The translations under genes were made by a program, and so were the position numbers. This document shows, piece after piece, positions 1 through 10,677 of a stretch of 64,000 bases of DNA. The first letter of the stretch is position 1. Each line of letters starts with the position of its first letter. The notes below the pieces were generated by a model. That model had not been told where the DNA came from, did not search any database, and was given only the letters and a program-made list of their open reading frames with translations. Origin of the DNA: Termitomyces sp. T153 (taxonomy: Eukaryota > Basidiomycota > Agaricomycetes > Agaricales > Lyophyllaceae); contig JACKQL020000021.1 in assembly GCA_018296165.2 (NCBI GenBank), positions 62,001 through 126,000 of the forward strand, read 5' to 3'.

Positions 1-3000
1 AGGACTCTATGGCTATCTGCAGGAATTTTGGAAAACCTGATCTCTTCTTGACTATGACTGCCAATCCAAAGTGGTCAGAAATTGAAGAAGCTCTCTTGAA
101 GGAACCTGCAGTCAATGGGAAGAAGCAAACAGCTGCTGATCAACCTGATATTGTTGCCAGAGTATTTGAACTCAAAAAGAATGCTGTAGTGAAGGAGATC
201 AAGGAAGGTCTCTTTGGCAGCTGTGTGGCTTATGTTCATACCATTGCATTTCAAAAGAGAGGACTTCCACATATGCACATCTTGATCTTTTTCCATCGCC
301 ATCACAGGATCAAGGATGCACCTGATGTGGATTCCATTGTCTCTGCCCAAACTCCTGATCCAGTCACTCAGCCTCAATTGTATCAGGTATTGGCTTTGTT
401 TAAATTCTGAATTCAGTAACTTATCTTTGTTGTCAGATTGTTACTACCAACATGGTCCATAGTCCATGTGGAGCTGCCAAACCCAATGCTAAGTGCATAG
501 TAGATGGCAAATGTTCCAAGAAATACCCAAAGGAATTCCAAGAGGCTACTCAGTATGGAGATAGTGGCTATCCTCAATATGCCAGGCCTGACAATGGGCG
601 CTTCTTTGAAAAGAATGGTCATCATTATGACAATCATAATGTTGTGCCATATAACCCTTATCTCTCAGCCAAGTACAAATGTCACATCAATGTGGAGGTC
701 TGTGCTTCAGTGGAAGCCATCAAGTACATTCACAAATACATCTACAAAGGCCATGATAGGACAACTTTGGAAATTGCTGGAGAGCAGAGGGATGAAATCA
801 AGGAACACTTGAATGCCAGATACATTTCTGCAGCTGAATCATGCTGGCACATCTTTGAATTTAACATGCATGGAGAGCATCCTCCTGTATATCAATTACC
901 TGTGCATTTGGAGGGCCAACATGAAGTCTACTTTCAGGATAATGAACCTTTGGAGATGGTAGCTGCCAGGCCTAATGCAAACAAGACTGCACTCACTGCT
1001 TGGTTTGAAGCCAATGCCAAATTCCCTGATAACAACACCACTTATCAGAACTTTCCAACCAAGCTTGTCTATGAAGCTTCCAAAAGGACCTGGAAGGAGA
1101 GGCAGAGAGGAACAGCTATTGGGAGGATGTACTTTGCTTCACCTCAACAGGGAGAAAGGTTCTACCTTAGGATGCTCCTGACAGTTGTGACCAATGCAAC
1201 ATCATGGGCTGATCTCAGGACAGTCAATGGCCACACTTATCCTACTTACAAGGAGGCATGCAAGGCTCTTGGTCTTCTAGAAGATGATGCAGAATGGAGG
1301 CAATGTCTTGCTGAAGCTGCTCCAATCCAATCAGGATCAGCTCTCAGACAGCTCTTTTGCACTATCCTATTCCACTGTGCTCCTACTACTCCAGAGGCTC
1401 TATGGGATGAATTCAAGCACTCCATTTGTGATGATCTTCAACACAGATTGGAGAATATCAGACAGTACAGGGACAGAGTCTTTACTGATGAAGATGTCTA
1501 TGACTATGGCCTTCATCTGATCAATAACAATCTGAAGAGTTTTGGCAAGACTCTTCAAGACTTTCCCAATATGCCAGAAGCCCAACAACTTTGGAATGTG
1601 ATTCCAGGCAAGTTGGACATTGTATAAAGAGTTGACATTGATACTGATCAAACAATTTCAGGAAATAGGCTTTTGCAAGAAGAAACAGATTATGATGTTG
1701 AAGAGTTGAAGAGAAGGGTGGATGAAAACAAGGCCAGGTTTAATGGTGAACAACTGGGGGCCTTCAATGAAGTTATGGACCCTGTGGACAACAACTTGGG
1801 CAAGATGATATTCATTCACAGTGCAGGTGGATGTGGCAAAACATTTGTCTGCAACACTTTGGCTTCTGCTGTTTGGTCCAATGGAGATGTGGCATTATGT
1901 GTAGCATCATCTGGGATTGCTGCCTTATTGCTGGAGGGTGGTAGAAATGCACATTCAAGGTTCAAAATCCCCATTCCTGCTCTGGATACATCCATTGCCA
2001 ATATCAAAAGAGGAACTCAGTTGTCTCAACTCTTACTCCAGACCAAAGTTGTCATCTGGGATGAAGTCCCAATGCAACACAAAAATGCCATTGACTCTGT
2101 GGATCGAGGGTTCAGAGACATCCTGGAGAAGGATGTTCCTTTTGGTGGAGTGACTGTGGTGTTTGGAGGAGATTTTAGGCAAACTCTCCCAGTTATCCAG
2201 CGAGGACTCAGGCAGCAGATGATTGCTGCTTCACTCAAAAGGGGAAGACTTTGGAATCAGATTCAAGTCCACTACTTGGTTCAAAACATGAGATTGGATC
2301 AGACTCCTGATAACATTGCTCATGCAGCTTGGTTATTGGATGTTGGTGCTGGAAAAAACCTTGGGCCTAGAGAAACAGTACAACTTCCAGAAACCATGAT
2401 CTGTGATGTCAATTCTGTCACTAGATTGATCTCTTCTACTTATCCTCATATTGATCACCATCAAGATGATCAGTATTATCTGGACTGTACCATCCCTTCT
2501 GGCAAGAACTCTGATGTAGAGGATATCAACTCTGAAGTTCTGCAGAGATGTCCAGGAGAAGAGAAAATCTTGCAGAGTGCAGACTCTGTCATATCTGATG
2601 ATGGAAATCCTAATGGCCTTGCATTGTATCCAATGGAATACCTCAACTCTCTCAGAGCCAGCAGTTTGCCTTTGGCTAAATTGGCTTTGAAGATTGGTGT
2701 TCCTGTCATGCTGCTCAGGAATCTGGATACAACCAAAGGACTTTGCAATGGGACAAGAATGATTGTCACTCACATCAGCACCAGAGTTCTCAGATGTAGA
2801 ATCATCAGTGGAGATGCCAAGTTTGCAGGATCAATTGTTTTGATTCCAAGAATCATCATGGATGTGTCTGAAGAAGATTTGCCAATTCCATTGCTCAGAA
2901 GACAATTCCCAGTTCGACTGGCCTTTGCTATGACTATCAACAAGTCTCAGGGTCAATCAGTCAAGCATGTTGGATTGGACCTTTGATCAGGAGTTTTTTC

Positions 3001-3196
3001 ACATGGCCAACTTTATGTTGCACTCTCTCAGTGCACATCAGGAGATCGTATCAAAGTCATCTTGGACCCAGAAAACACATCAAGAAAGACTGCAAATATT
3101 GTCTATCAGGAAATCTTGAATGGTTTACAAATGTAAGTGTGAGTTTTGTTGGATTCAAGCAAGAAATTGCTAACTTCTATGAACTTCAGCACCTAA
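1..3196 (+). CDS. Helitron Rep/Pif1-like helicase, partial, one nonsense codon
   Basis: Replication initiator and DNA helicase of a Helitron. Proposed exons are <1-386, 437-1607, 1662-3132 and 3190-3196. Exons 1-2 give the Helitron-like N domain with an HUH-type motif ([10 protein letters not shown]) and a paired-tyrosine segment ([10 protein letters not shown]). Exon 3 gives a Pif1-type helicase with Walker A (GGCGKT) and Walker B (VIWDEVPM). The second intron starts with GC (AG/GCAAGT) and ends in CAG, so the TAA at 1625 lies inside an intron. One in-frame TGA at 2984-2986 stands where relatives have Arg before the [12 protein letters not shown] motif, and reading continues normally after it, consistent with a CGA to TGA change. 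The last intron (3133-3189) leads to a short exon and TAA. The protein is probably inactive because of the TGA, although readthrough cannot be excluded. Confidence 0.85.
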
Positions 3197-3477
3197 TGTC
3201 TATAGCTGGACCATGTAGTATAGATATTCTTAATGGTTTACAAATGTAAGTGTGACAGTTTAAATAATTGGTTGGTTAGTACTAACTTTTATAATTTTCA
3301 GCATCTCTAATATATACCAGTGGACATTGTAGTATTTTGTTAATAATGTAATATAGATACATGATTGGTTTGAAGATGAAATCTCAGTGTATTGAATGGT
3401 AAGAGAAAAGCAACATGTGGTCAACAAAATACAAAGACCTAACCAGGTTGGGTCTAGGATGAAGCAAGAGCTACAGG

Positions 3478-3499
3478 CCCATGCCGAAGGCATGGGGCA
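3478..3499. other. GC-rich hairpin, candidate Helitron 3' hairpin
   Basis: GCCCATGCC, a 3-nt GAA loop, then GGCATGGGGC form a 9-bp stem with one bulged G. It lies about 280 bp past the helicase stop in CpG-poor, AT-rich sequence. A hairpin shortly before the end is a family trait of Helitrons, so this may be the terminator hairpin. The two other Helitron remnants in the window do not show it. Confidence 0.4.
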
Positions 3500-3506
3500 T
3501 AGCTTG

Positions 3507-3810
3507 TATACTTATAGTCCTGTTATTGTCTATGTCAGCAGACATAAGTCTTTACTACTATTTCAACTACATTTTCTTCAGTCAAATAAAGCTTTTAACT
3601 TCATTCTGAGAAGTGGTGATCATGTCCTAACAATCCCCTCTGTTATATCTTTGATATTCCCAACTCAATGATGAAATTCAGACCAAACCTCACTTCATTT
3701 GATTAAGTCTTCAATATTCTAACTCTTTCAAGTGATTCCTCATTGAATAGACAATTCCATGCTTTATATACATGAAAAGCTAAAATCATTGAGAAATAGG
3801 AATCCCCTCC
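3507..3810 (+). repeat. Dispersed repeat X, copy 1
   Basis: This block matches, with moderate divergence, the sequence at 19068-19257 continued at 30067-30190. Shared words include GACATAAGTCTTTACTA, AAGTGGTGATCA and CTCACTTCATTTG. The second copy was split by insertion of the young gypsy element, so this copy shows what the empty site looked like. A short inverted repeat, TATGTC-AGCA-GACATA, lies at about 3530-3545. Repeat class not recognised; it abuts Helitron sequence in both places. Confidence 0.6.
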
Positions 3811-5138
3811 ACCTTCTGTCCACTTTTCCCTCATTGACTCTATCTATTTTACACATGCTTTCTGTAATTATTAAACCCATATTAGATGGCCTCAATCTCC
3901 AACCCCAGAGCATGTGATTCTTGGTCTAAAGTACTTGTCTCCATAGAAAATGGAGGATGGGAATGAGAAGTCAGCTCAGAATAAAAGAATTAAGAACAGG
4001 GTCCAGTATGGGCAATGCCCTGACAGGTGCATGGACAGGTGCATAGTGCTAGAGCAAAACAGCAATAGTTATGTCTTCCATATATGCAACAAAATTGTCT
4101 TCCTGATAATGTTGAGTTTCCCCCTGATAATAGATGTCAAGTCTTTCTTGAAAAGTAGATGATAAATACAATTTGTGTTTCCTATGTACTTCTCAAGAAA
4201 ATGTGGAAGAAATTTTCTTCTTATTTCTCAGGTAATAGGTTAGGAACACAAAACATCTTTGTTCACTGTTTCTGAAATTCTATTTAAACTGATTCTCAGG
4301 ATACACCTGTTAGAAACCATGTGACCTATTTCTAACAGGTGTTTCTTCAGAAGTCTACAAGATGTCCTCAAGTGCTTCTGGACATTTTGAAAGGTATATC
4401 TAGAGAAACAATTGTTGTATATCAATTGACCTGTTTTAAACAGATGTTTCTTCAGAAATCTACAAGATTCTGTCAAATGATACCTCTCATTGTTTGACTA
4501 ACTTTACTGACAGAATTCTTCTCAAGGAGGATGCATACCCAGGATGCTTCTGGGTGGGTCAACTGGTGGAAGCTTCAATTACCTTTTGAATGGTCAAACT
4601 TGTTAAGAAAAATGTTTCTCTGCTCCATTTGGATTGACTTCTTCTTCTAGTTACAAGACATATAACTGAAGTGTGTCCCTATTGTCTAGAACTTGATTCC
4701 TATATGCTTATAACATTTTTAACCAGTCTCTCAACAGCAGAGTTGCTCAACTGCAGTCTAAACAACATTTGAAGTCTGTTCAAATTATGGAAAGCAGCGC
4801 ATCTGCAACATTCCAGACAATAAAAGACATTCCTATGATACAATCAAAGCACTCCAAGCTGGTCAGACAATGCAAAAGTACAGATGGCGAAGACACGAAA
4901 AAAATGTCTAAGGATGACAAAGCACATGCATGGACTTCACTTGCACAACATGTCTATCATATGAACATAATATAAATGTATATTTGTGTACATGTTCAAG
5001 TGTATACAACTACCATTTGTTGAATGTTATTGCTTGGATTATTATCCGTGTACAAGTCGGGATTGACGGCTTGTCACCACTAGGATACACTTGATCTCAG
5101 GTCAATTATCAATCATTCATTACATTATTCCCTCAATA
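3811..5138. other. No gene seen; AT-rich, CpG-poor intergenic
   Basis: No coding potential I can defend; the open frames here are short and without motifs. Two imperfect direct copies of a ~45-bp block sit at about 4320-4365 and 4428-4472 (shared core TGTTTCTTCAGAA then TCTACAAGAT), about 108 bp apart. The downstream end contains the 3' flank of the methyltransferase gene. Confidence 0.5.
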
Positions 5139-7029
5139 TCATTCTGCTATCTTAAATTCCAGAAGTGAAGACTCCGCCAGGTCCCAAACCTTCTCAAGCT
5201 GCAAGCCAACAGTGGACCTACGTGGATGAATCAGCAGAGAATACACCTAAGCTACTTAACAAGACATGCTCACGCAAGAGCCACAGATTCATCAAGAGTC
5301 CTTTCCTTAGAAATGTACATGATCAACATAGTCATGTCCTGATAATACATCCTCGCAGAACCAGCACCATAGTTAGGCAGAAGTGGATGTGGAGCCTGTG
5401 GATAGTTAGCTATCATTCCAAATAAGCAGGCTTAGTTACTCGCGCGCTCTACTCGGGCTGTTTCCAATTCAGTCTGGTTCACATGTGAGATAACATAGTC
5501 ATCTAAGAACAAGGACCATAAGCAGAAGCCACTTTTATCGTAAAATGAACAAACGAATCAAGAGGCGGCTATTATGACCCATAGCCTTCCGAACAGAACC
5601 CAGGATTTGCAAAGCTTGCACATCTGGCCAGTTGTGGATAATGTTCCGCAGCTAAAGAATGGTCCAATAACGAATTGCCTTCCCAACATTAAGATAGAAG
5701 GCCCACATAATAGATGTCCTGATTTAAAACCGGTAAACTATTGAAGAAATCTCCGCTGACAAAGTCGACTTGATTATGATCTTGAGCTTGAGGGAATCTT
5801 TGAGCCCAATGCTAAAGGAATTCTATCAAGATCTTGAATGACAAGACATCCTGAATAAAGAATAACCTCTGTGGCATGTCCAATCGTATCCGGGAGATCA
5901 AACAGGGTTATCTTCAATTGTGGCAAGAGTTTGGCTAAGGGAAGCGAAAATGCTCCAACTCCAGAGCCGACATCGCACACAGTAGAGTAATCTGACCAGG
6001 GAAAATCTGGAGAAAGGGTTTGCAAAGGGAACATGAAATTCACGAGGCAAAAGCTATAGACAGAAAAAAAAACAAAGCTTACGATGCAAGACAGATAACG
6101 AGCCCATAACTTGTCCCAAACCTAACATGGCGCGGCCAAAGGTCTGTCAAAGGAGTGAGTCTCCGTTACCGTTGTGGCAGCCAGAGAAATTTATTATACC
6201 TACCTCTCTTGTCTCAGGCTGGGAAGCGGAGCGACATGAGGCATATGTATTGAGTAGTTGACGGTGTACTAACATGTGCTTTCAGCCAATTGAAGAACGT
6301 GCCATGTATCCCTTCGTCTTTGACCACTTGCATAAAAGGAGAGTCTTTGGGATCGTAGGATGCGGCGGATTTTGGATTAGATAGGTTGTCGTAGAGTATA
6401 GAAGCTGCCCGCGGCGCCAATGTAGTGTGACATAGAGTCAAACAGGCGACATCACTGGATGACAGCAACACCAGGGAAAGTCGATTATTTGCGAAGACAT
6501 CAGGTTCAACTTTGGCAGACAAATAAGACTACTAACTTCATGATTAAATCGAGCCTACCTTCTAAGAATACGTGCTTTGTGGCGAGAGCTCGAAGTATAC
6601 GAGCAAGTTTTCCACTTTCGATACCGACAGACTTCGACAGGTCCCTCACATGCACGCCTTCATCATGATTGGAAAGTGCGTCAGCCACCTTTGCTTCAAT
6701 CACTACTAGGAGGCAGAGCCAATCAAGGTTCTGACCCATCTAGAACTAAGTATCAGACGAGACCCATGTCAACAAAACAAATTTCGACGGACATTTACGA
6801 TGGTATGGATTGGCGGAGCGAGTGCTGTGCAGAGCTGATCACAGGCACCTTCAAGTACACGTATTGCCTTCCGAAGTTCCAAAGTTTCGTTAGTAGTATC
6901 AAGAGGATGAGAGGCTGTCGACGACAAGAGGGGGATGTCAAGATTGTGCTTTTCATACTGAGCTAACGCATCTTGAGCAGAGGAGTTTATGAGTTTGAGA
7001 AGCGATTCGATATGAGCTCTGCCAGTCAT
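5139..7029 (-). CDS. SAM-dependent O-methyltransferase (class I, COMT-like)
   Basis: Predicted transfer of a methyl group from S-adenosylmethionine to a hydroxyl of a small, probably aromatic substrate; cytosolic, substrate unknown. Ten exons join without a stop: 7029-6793, 6739-6559, 6509-6274, 6143-6083, 6006-5867, 5811-5707, 5651-5555, 5502-5453, 5395-5274, 5217-5139, giving 435 residues, the usual size for fungal members. All introns are GT-AG and phases agree. Exons 1-3 give the N-terminal dimerisation/winged-helix part (ALAPPIHTIVN, KLARILRALATKHVFLE). Exon 5 has the SAM-binding glycine loop (VCDVGSGVGAF). Exons 6-7 give DFFNSLP and YYLRNIIHNWPD, whose His matches the general base of the family. 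The C-terminus has LLPNYGAG, a DMTMLIMYISKERT segment and LEKVWDLAES. CpG content is normal, unlike the flanks. The start at 7029 is the first ATG fitting the family N-terminus. No neighbouring pathway gene is adjacent. Confidence 0.88.
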
Positions 7030-7490
7030 GGAAACTTTCAAAAAGTGCAGCGAGATACGATGATGAGTCAGAGTATTTCGCGTATGAGAAGATATACGCT
7101 GGAACAGAGCAAGCGTACCAATTATAGATAACACAGCACGAACCGTGAGATTCTGACGCACGCAAAATTTAAGCAAATCCCACAAAACACAATGACAGAC
7201 TTTTCGTGAATAACGACAAGATAACGATTAGATTCTACTTGAATATCCATAACAGAAAATTCACCTTAACGTGGTTCGAACTGCACACGGTTCCGTTGCA
7301 AATGGCTCAATACTCCATGCCACATTTCGGCAATGAACAATGTCTAGTACTCAAGAATATACTGTACAATTCCGGCTCGAAGAGAGCAGCTGAATACATG
7401 AAGGATTGCGTCGCAGGCGACGCCTTGACACGTCACCCAACATCTCTTTCATCAGCCCCAAACCTGCGCACTTTGGCTAGTACTATCAGA

Positions 7491-7841
7491 ATGTCTGCAA
7501 CTCCTTCCGACTCATCTTCCATGCCAACTAGTGTTGTCTTGTAGGCATCAGGTCCTCTGAAATCCAAAATTGAGGAGACCAATAAACTCGTAGCGCATGT
7601 CAAGGAGTTCTTGAAGGAAGCCAAAACACAAGAGAAGGATATTGATTTCTTGAAAAAAGAGAAGGAGCGGCTGAAGAGTGAAATTAGTAGAGTGCAGATG
7701 CTTATTGACAACGACATGACTACAGATGATTCGGAACCATCGACCAATGACTCAGGCAGTGAGAAAGGGGGGGATTACACTCACGAAGATGGAGGAGGAG
7801 ATCGAAGGAACTGCTTTGGCATATGCGTACAATGCGTCTAA
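7491..7841 (+). pseudogene. Small coiled-coil reading frame with one in-frame TAG
   Basis: From ATG at 7491 one frame runs 117 codons to TAA at 7839-7841, broken only by TAG at 7542-7544. The part after the TAG has a heptad-like charged stretch (KIEETNKLVAHVKEFLKEAK, then KKEKERLKSEISRVQ) and an acidic, Ser/Gly-rich tail. CpG is normal, so this is not an old repeat. It lies about 460 bp from, and divergent to, the methyltransferase start. It could be a small fungal gene inactivated by one mutation, an exon of a gene whose intron I cannot place, or a readthrough case. No family recognised. Confidence 0.45.
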
Positions 7842-8177
7842 GGTGCATGGAAGTCATGACACAAAGAAACTACTTACTATATAAATTTGAAAGGAGTTAC
7901 TCGTCACGCATTGATGCGAAATTGATCAGATCAACTAATCAAACCTTCTACTTCACAGATTTCGGAGGTTTAGTTACACTCAAGCTCACGTAGAATCCAA
8001 ATAGAAGGTTGAATTATATTTCAATGATTTTATTCAAAAATTTGACATGGTCTTGCACCAAAGAATGGGCTCAATAGTATATTTACTGGGTCCCGAAGCA
8101 ATTAGTATACTTGTAGGCCTAAGAACTCCACTCCCCATAAATTGCCTGTCTTTTTCCTTTGAAATTCTCCTCCTTTT
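7842..8177 (+). repeat. Dispersed repeat Y, copy 1
   Basis: About 7905-8165 matches 36265-36540 in the same orientation. Shared words include AGATCAACT, GTTACA, CAAGCTCA, ATGGTCTTGCAC, CTTGTAGGCCTAAGA and TTTTTCCTTTGAAAT. Both copies are followed almost at once by the start of an LTR-like sequence (8178 and 36542). No coding potential. Class unknown; a solo LTR of another family or a non-autonomous DNA element would both fit. Confidence 0.6.
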
Positions 8178-9145
8178 TGTCAGGTTCCACTGACTACAGG
8201 GGCTCAGCTACACTGGGTGAGTCCTTACTAGGTGGATGCAATGTCCTGTGCTTACAACCTAGCACTCCAGGGTTGGTGTGGACTAGAGGGACTTGCAAGG
8301 GGAAGCCAGGGGAAGCAGTCCAAGCAAGTCCAGAGTGGTCCAGGGAAGTCTAAGAGCAAGTATATTGAATGTTGGGCTTGGATGGGCATCAGGAACAAGT
8401 TTGTAGGTGCACAAATAGATTGCAGGGTAAGTGGAGGCTTTGCAAATGATGGGAGTGGAGCTAGAGTTTGATGGGGGATCAATCAAGACTGGTGGGTTCC
8501 AGGGCTGAGCAAGGGGTGAGGTCTGGAGTGGTTGTAAGAATGTTTGAAGGTTGTAGCACATGCATGGAGTTTGTACTAATGTCAGACATGAAAGGGACCC
8601 AGGGAAACAAAGGAAACAGAGACAGTTGAGGCGAGATGGAGACAAGACAGAACTGAGAAAGAGATAGATTTGAGACAAGGAAATCGAGATGGAGATAAAA
8701 GGAACACAAGACACAAGTAATCAGTTAATGTAATATAAAGACTGGAGTACAAGGTGCTACTCTATGGGTTATATACTGATTACTAGAGAGCTCTGGGGGA
8801 CAGTGGGTGTGGCAGCGGGGTTTGATGGGGCCATGTGGAGTTGATGGGTGTTGGTTGTGATCAGGGAGCAGGCCATAGCAATATTCTGATGGGATCAGTC
8901 AAGGATGCAAGCTGTTCTGGGGTCATCATGATGCTCTGGAGCTGGTTGGGCAAACTAGGGAGATGAGTTGGTGATGTATGCCAGAGTTAGGAACAGTGGG
9001 GGGGGCCAGGGGCTCAGGGGAGTCAAGGGAAGTGTCAATGGCTGTGGAGAAGGCATCAGAGTTAGCCAGGGGGCCATTGGAGTTTACTGGGGAAGTGTCA
9101 GAGTTACTCAGAGTGGGTGTGGAGGGTGGATGAGGGTTGGGAGGT
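8178..9145 (-). repeat. Decayed LTR related to the young gypsy LTR
   Basis: Begins TGTCAGGTTCC and follows the 19258-20245 LTR closely in order, with most CG of the young copy read as TG or CA. Landmarks kept are CAGGGTTGG, the purine-rich middle, TAATATAAAGACT (the counterpart of the young self-primer) and GTTATATAC (the counterpart of the TATA site). The match is lost near 9145, before the TGACA end, and the sequence passes directly into an integrase fragment of another gypsy lineage on the opposite strand. So this is a truncated LTR joined to foreign sequence. The strand given is the transcription direction inferred from the young copy. Confidence 0.75.
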
Positions 9146-10646
9146 TCAACAAGATTGGAATGGACAAACCCCTTCTCAAAGAGATTGTGGCCAGTTACAA
9201 AAAGGATACTTTTGCTCAACAGGTGCACAAAGAGATTGAAAAGGATAGCATTGCAGGAGCAAAACTGGAGAATGGGCTTCTGTATCTTGGGAGATGTCTA
9301 CTCATCCCCAATAGCATATGTGTGCATGAGTTACTGTACAACCTGGCCCATGACACTCTGAGACATTTTGGGTTTGATAAGAGCTATGCAGCCCTACACA
9401 ACTCATACTATTGGCCTCACATGAGGTGGGACCTCAAAAAGGCATACATTCCATCCTGCATCCCTTGTCAATGCAACAGAGACTGCACCACAAAACCAGC
9501 AGGCCCTCTACACCCATTGCCAGCACCTGATGACAGATTCTCCATAGTTGGAATCGACTTTATTGGCCCCCTGCCAGAGGAGAATGGCAAGGACACCATT
9601 ATGAGTATGACTGATTTGCTGGGAGCTGAGGTCCAATTTGCAGGTACACATTCAAAGGACTCAGCAGTGGATATTGCACTTGTACTTTTCAATGAGTGGT
9701 ACTGCAAAAATGGGTTAATGACACAGATCATTTTGGACAGAGACAAACTGTTTGTGGCAGATGTCTGGAAAGAGCTCCACAAGCTCACAGGCATGAAATT
9801 GAAGATGTTGACTTCTTATCACCCTGAGACTGATGGCAGTAGCAAATGCACAAATAAAACTGTGGTGCAGGCTATCAGGTACCTCATGGAATGGACTGAG
9901 ACCAGAGAGGCTGGGTAGCAACCCTCCCCCAAGTTTGGTTTGCAATTATGAACACAGTGAACTCCTCCACAGGGTTTTCACACTTTCAACTCAAGACAGG
10001 ACATTCTCCATGCATTATCCCTCCCTTAGCACCATTGCCAGCAAGAGTCTCAAAAGACAAAAGAAAGGCACATGAAATTATCAGTAAGCTACAGGAGGAC
10101 ATATAGGAAGCCCAGGATAATCTCCTTGCAGCCAAGATTTGACAAGCTTACTATGCAAATGAAGGGTGAGCAGAGGAGATCTTTGAGGTCAGGGAATTTG
10201 TGATGCTTGTGACTAAGCACTGTCAGAGGGACTACATGTGCAAGGGAGAGAACCATGTTGCTAAGTTCATGCCTTGCAATGATAGCCCATACAAAATAGT
10301 TGTGGCCTTCCCAGAACATTCAGAATATACACTACATCTACCCAGCAACAAGAAATGTACCTTCCCCAGGCTCCATGTGAGTCTGCTCAAGTGCCACATC
10401 CCTAACAACCCCAACATGTTCCCTGACAGAGAATACACCTGCCCAGGCCCTGTAATAACAGAAGACAGGGCTACTGATCACCAGGTCATGGACAAAATAA
10501 TCAACAAATGCAGGCATGGCCATGGATGGCAATACCTTGTATGCTGGGTTGGTTTCCCCCCAGAGCATGACAAGTGGCTGCCTTGTTTGGAGTTGGACAA
10601 TTGCAAGGCACTGGACATATGGGAGGCTCAAGATGGGGCAAAATGA
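9146..10646 (+). pseudogene. Decayed Ty3/gypsy pol 3' end: integrase and chromodomain
   Basis: The frame at 9146-9918 holds the end of RNase H/linker and an integrase. The HHCC zinc finger is visible (HDTLRHFG, later PSCIPCQC). The catalytic core shows Asp in IVGIDFIGPLP and Asp in IILDRDKL. The third acidic residue is lost: ETDGSSKCTN has Lys where the family has Glu. After frame damage at 9918-10200 the frame 10200-10646 carries the C-terminal part and a chromodomain-like end (WQYLVCWVGFP, WLPCLELDNC). CpG-poor, so old. It is a different lineage from the 19-30 kb element. Reverse transcriptase and gag are missing, cut off at the junction with the decayed LTR near 9145. Confidence 0.85.
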
Positions 10647-10664
10647 CATAGTGAAAAACTTACC

Positions 10665-10677
10665 AGGGGGGGAGGGG
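10665..10677 (+). other. Polypurine tract and 3' LTR start
   Basis: A run of G with one A ends at 10677, directly followed by TGTAAGC at 10678, about 20 bp after the chromodomain stop. This is where a gypsy polypurine tract and the first bases of the 3' LTR (TG...) are expected. The downstream end of that LTR is not defined because no second copy is present. Confidence 0.6.

Larger units (their letters stand above)
1..3506 (+). mobile_element. Helitron, 5' truncated by window edge
   Basis: Rolling-circle transposon remnant defined by its Rep/helicase gene. It enters from the left edge, so its 5' terminus is outside the window. CpG is nearly absent over 3.2 kb, a sign of an old methylated repeat. 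Downstream of the gene lie a partial 57-bp family repeat (3427-3458, reverse orientation) and a GC-rich hairpin at 3478-3499. The sequence CTTG follows the hairpin by a few bases, so the 3' end may lie near 3506, but no second copy in the window proves that boundary. Confidence 0.7.

Noticed and set aside
1625..1627. TAA ending the Helitron Rep part, i.e. two separate genes
   Set aside because: A phase-consistent GC-AG intron spans it and joins Rep and helicase as in all known Helitron proteins.
5539..5555. Methyltransferase truncated after LLIR
   Set aside because: Two further introns with good borders and a CTAAC branch-like word lead to the conserved LLPNYGAG and LEKVWDLAES end.
7268..7300. 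GGTTCGAACT as a tRNA T-arm
   Set aside because: No acceptor, D or anticodon stems can be drawn around it.
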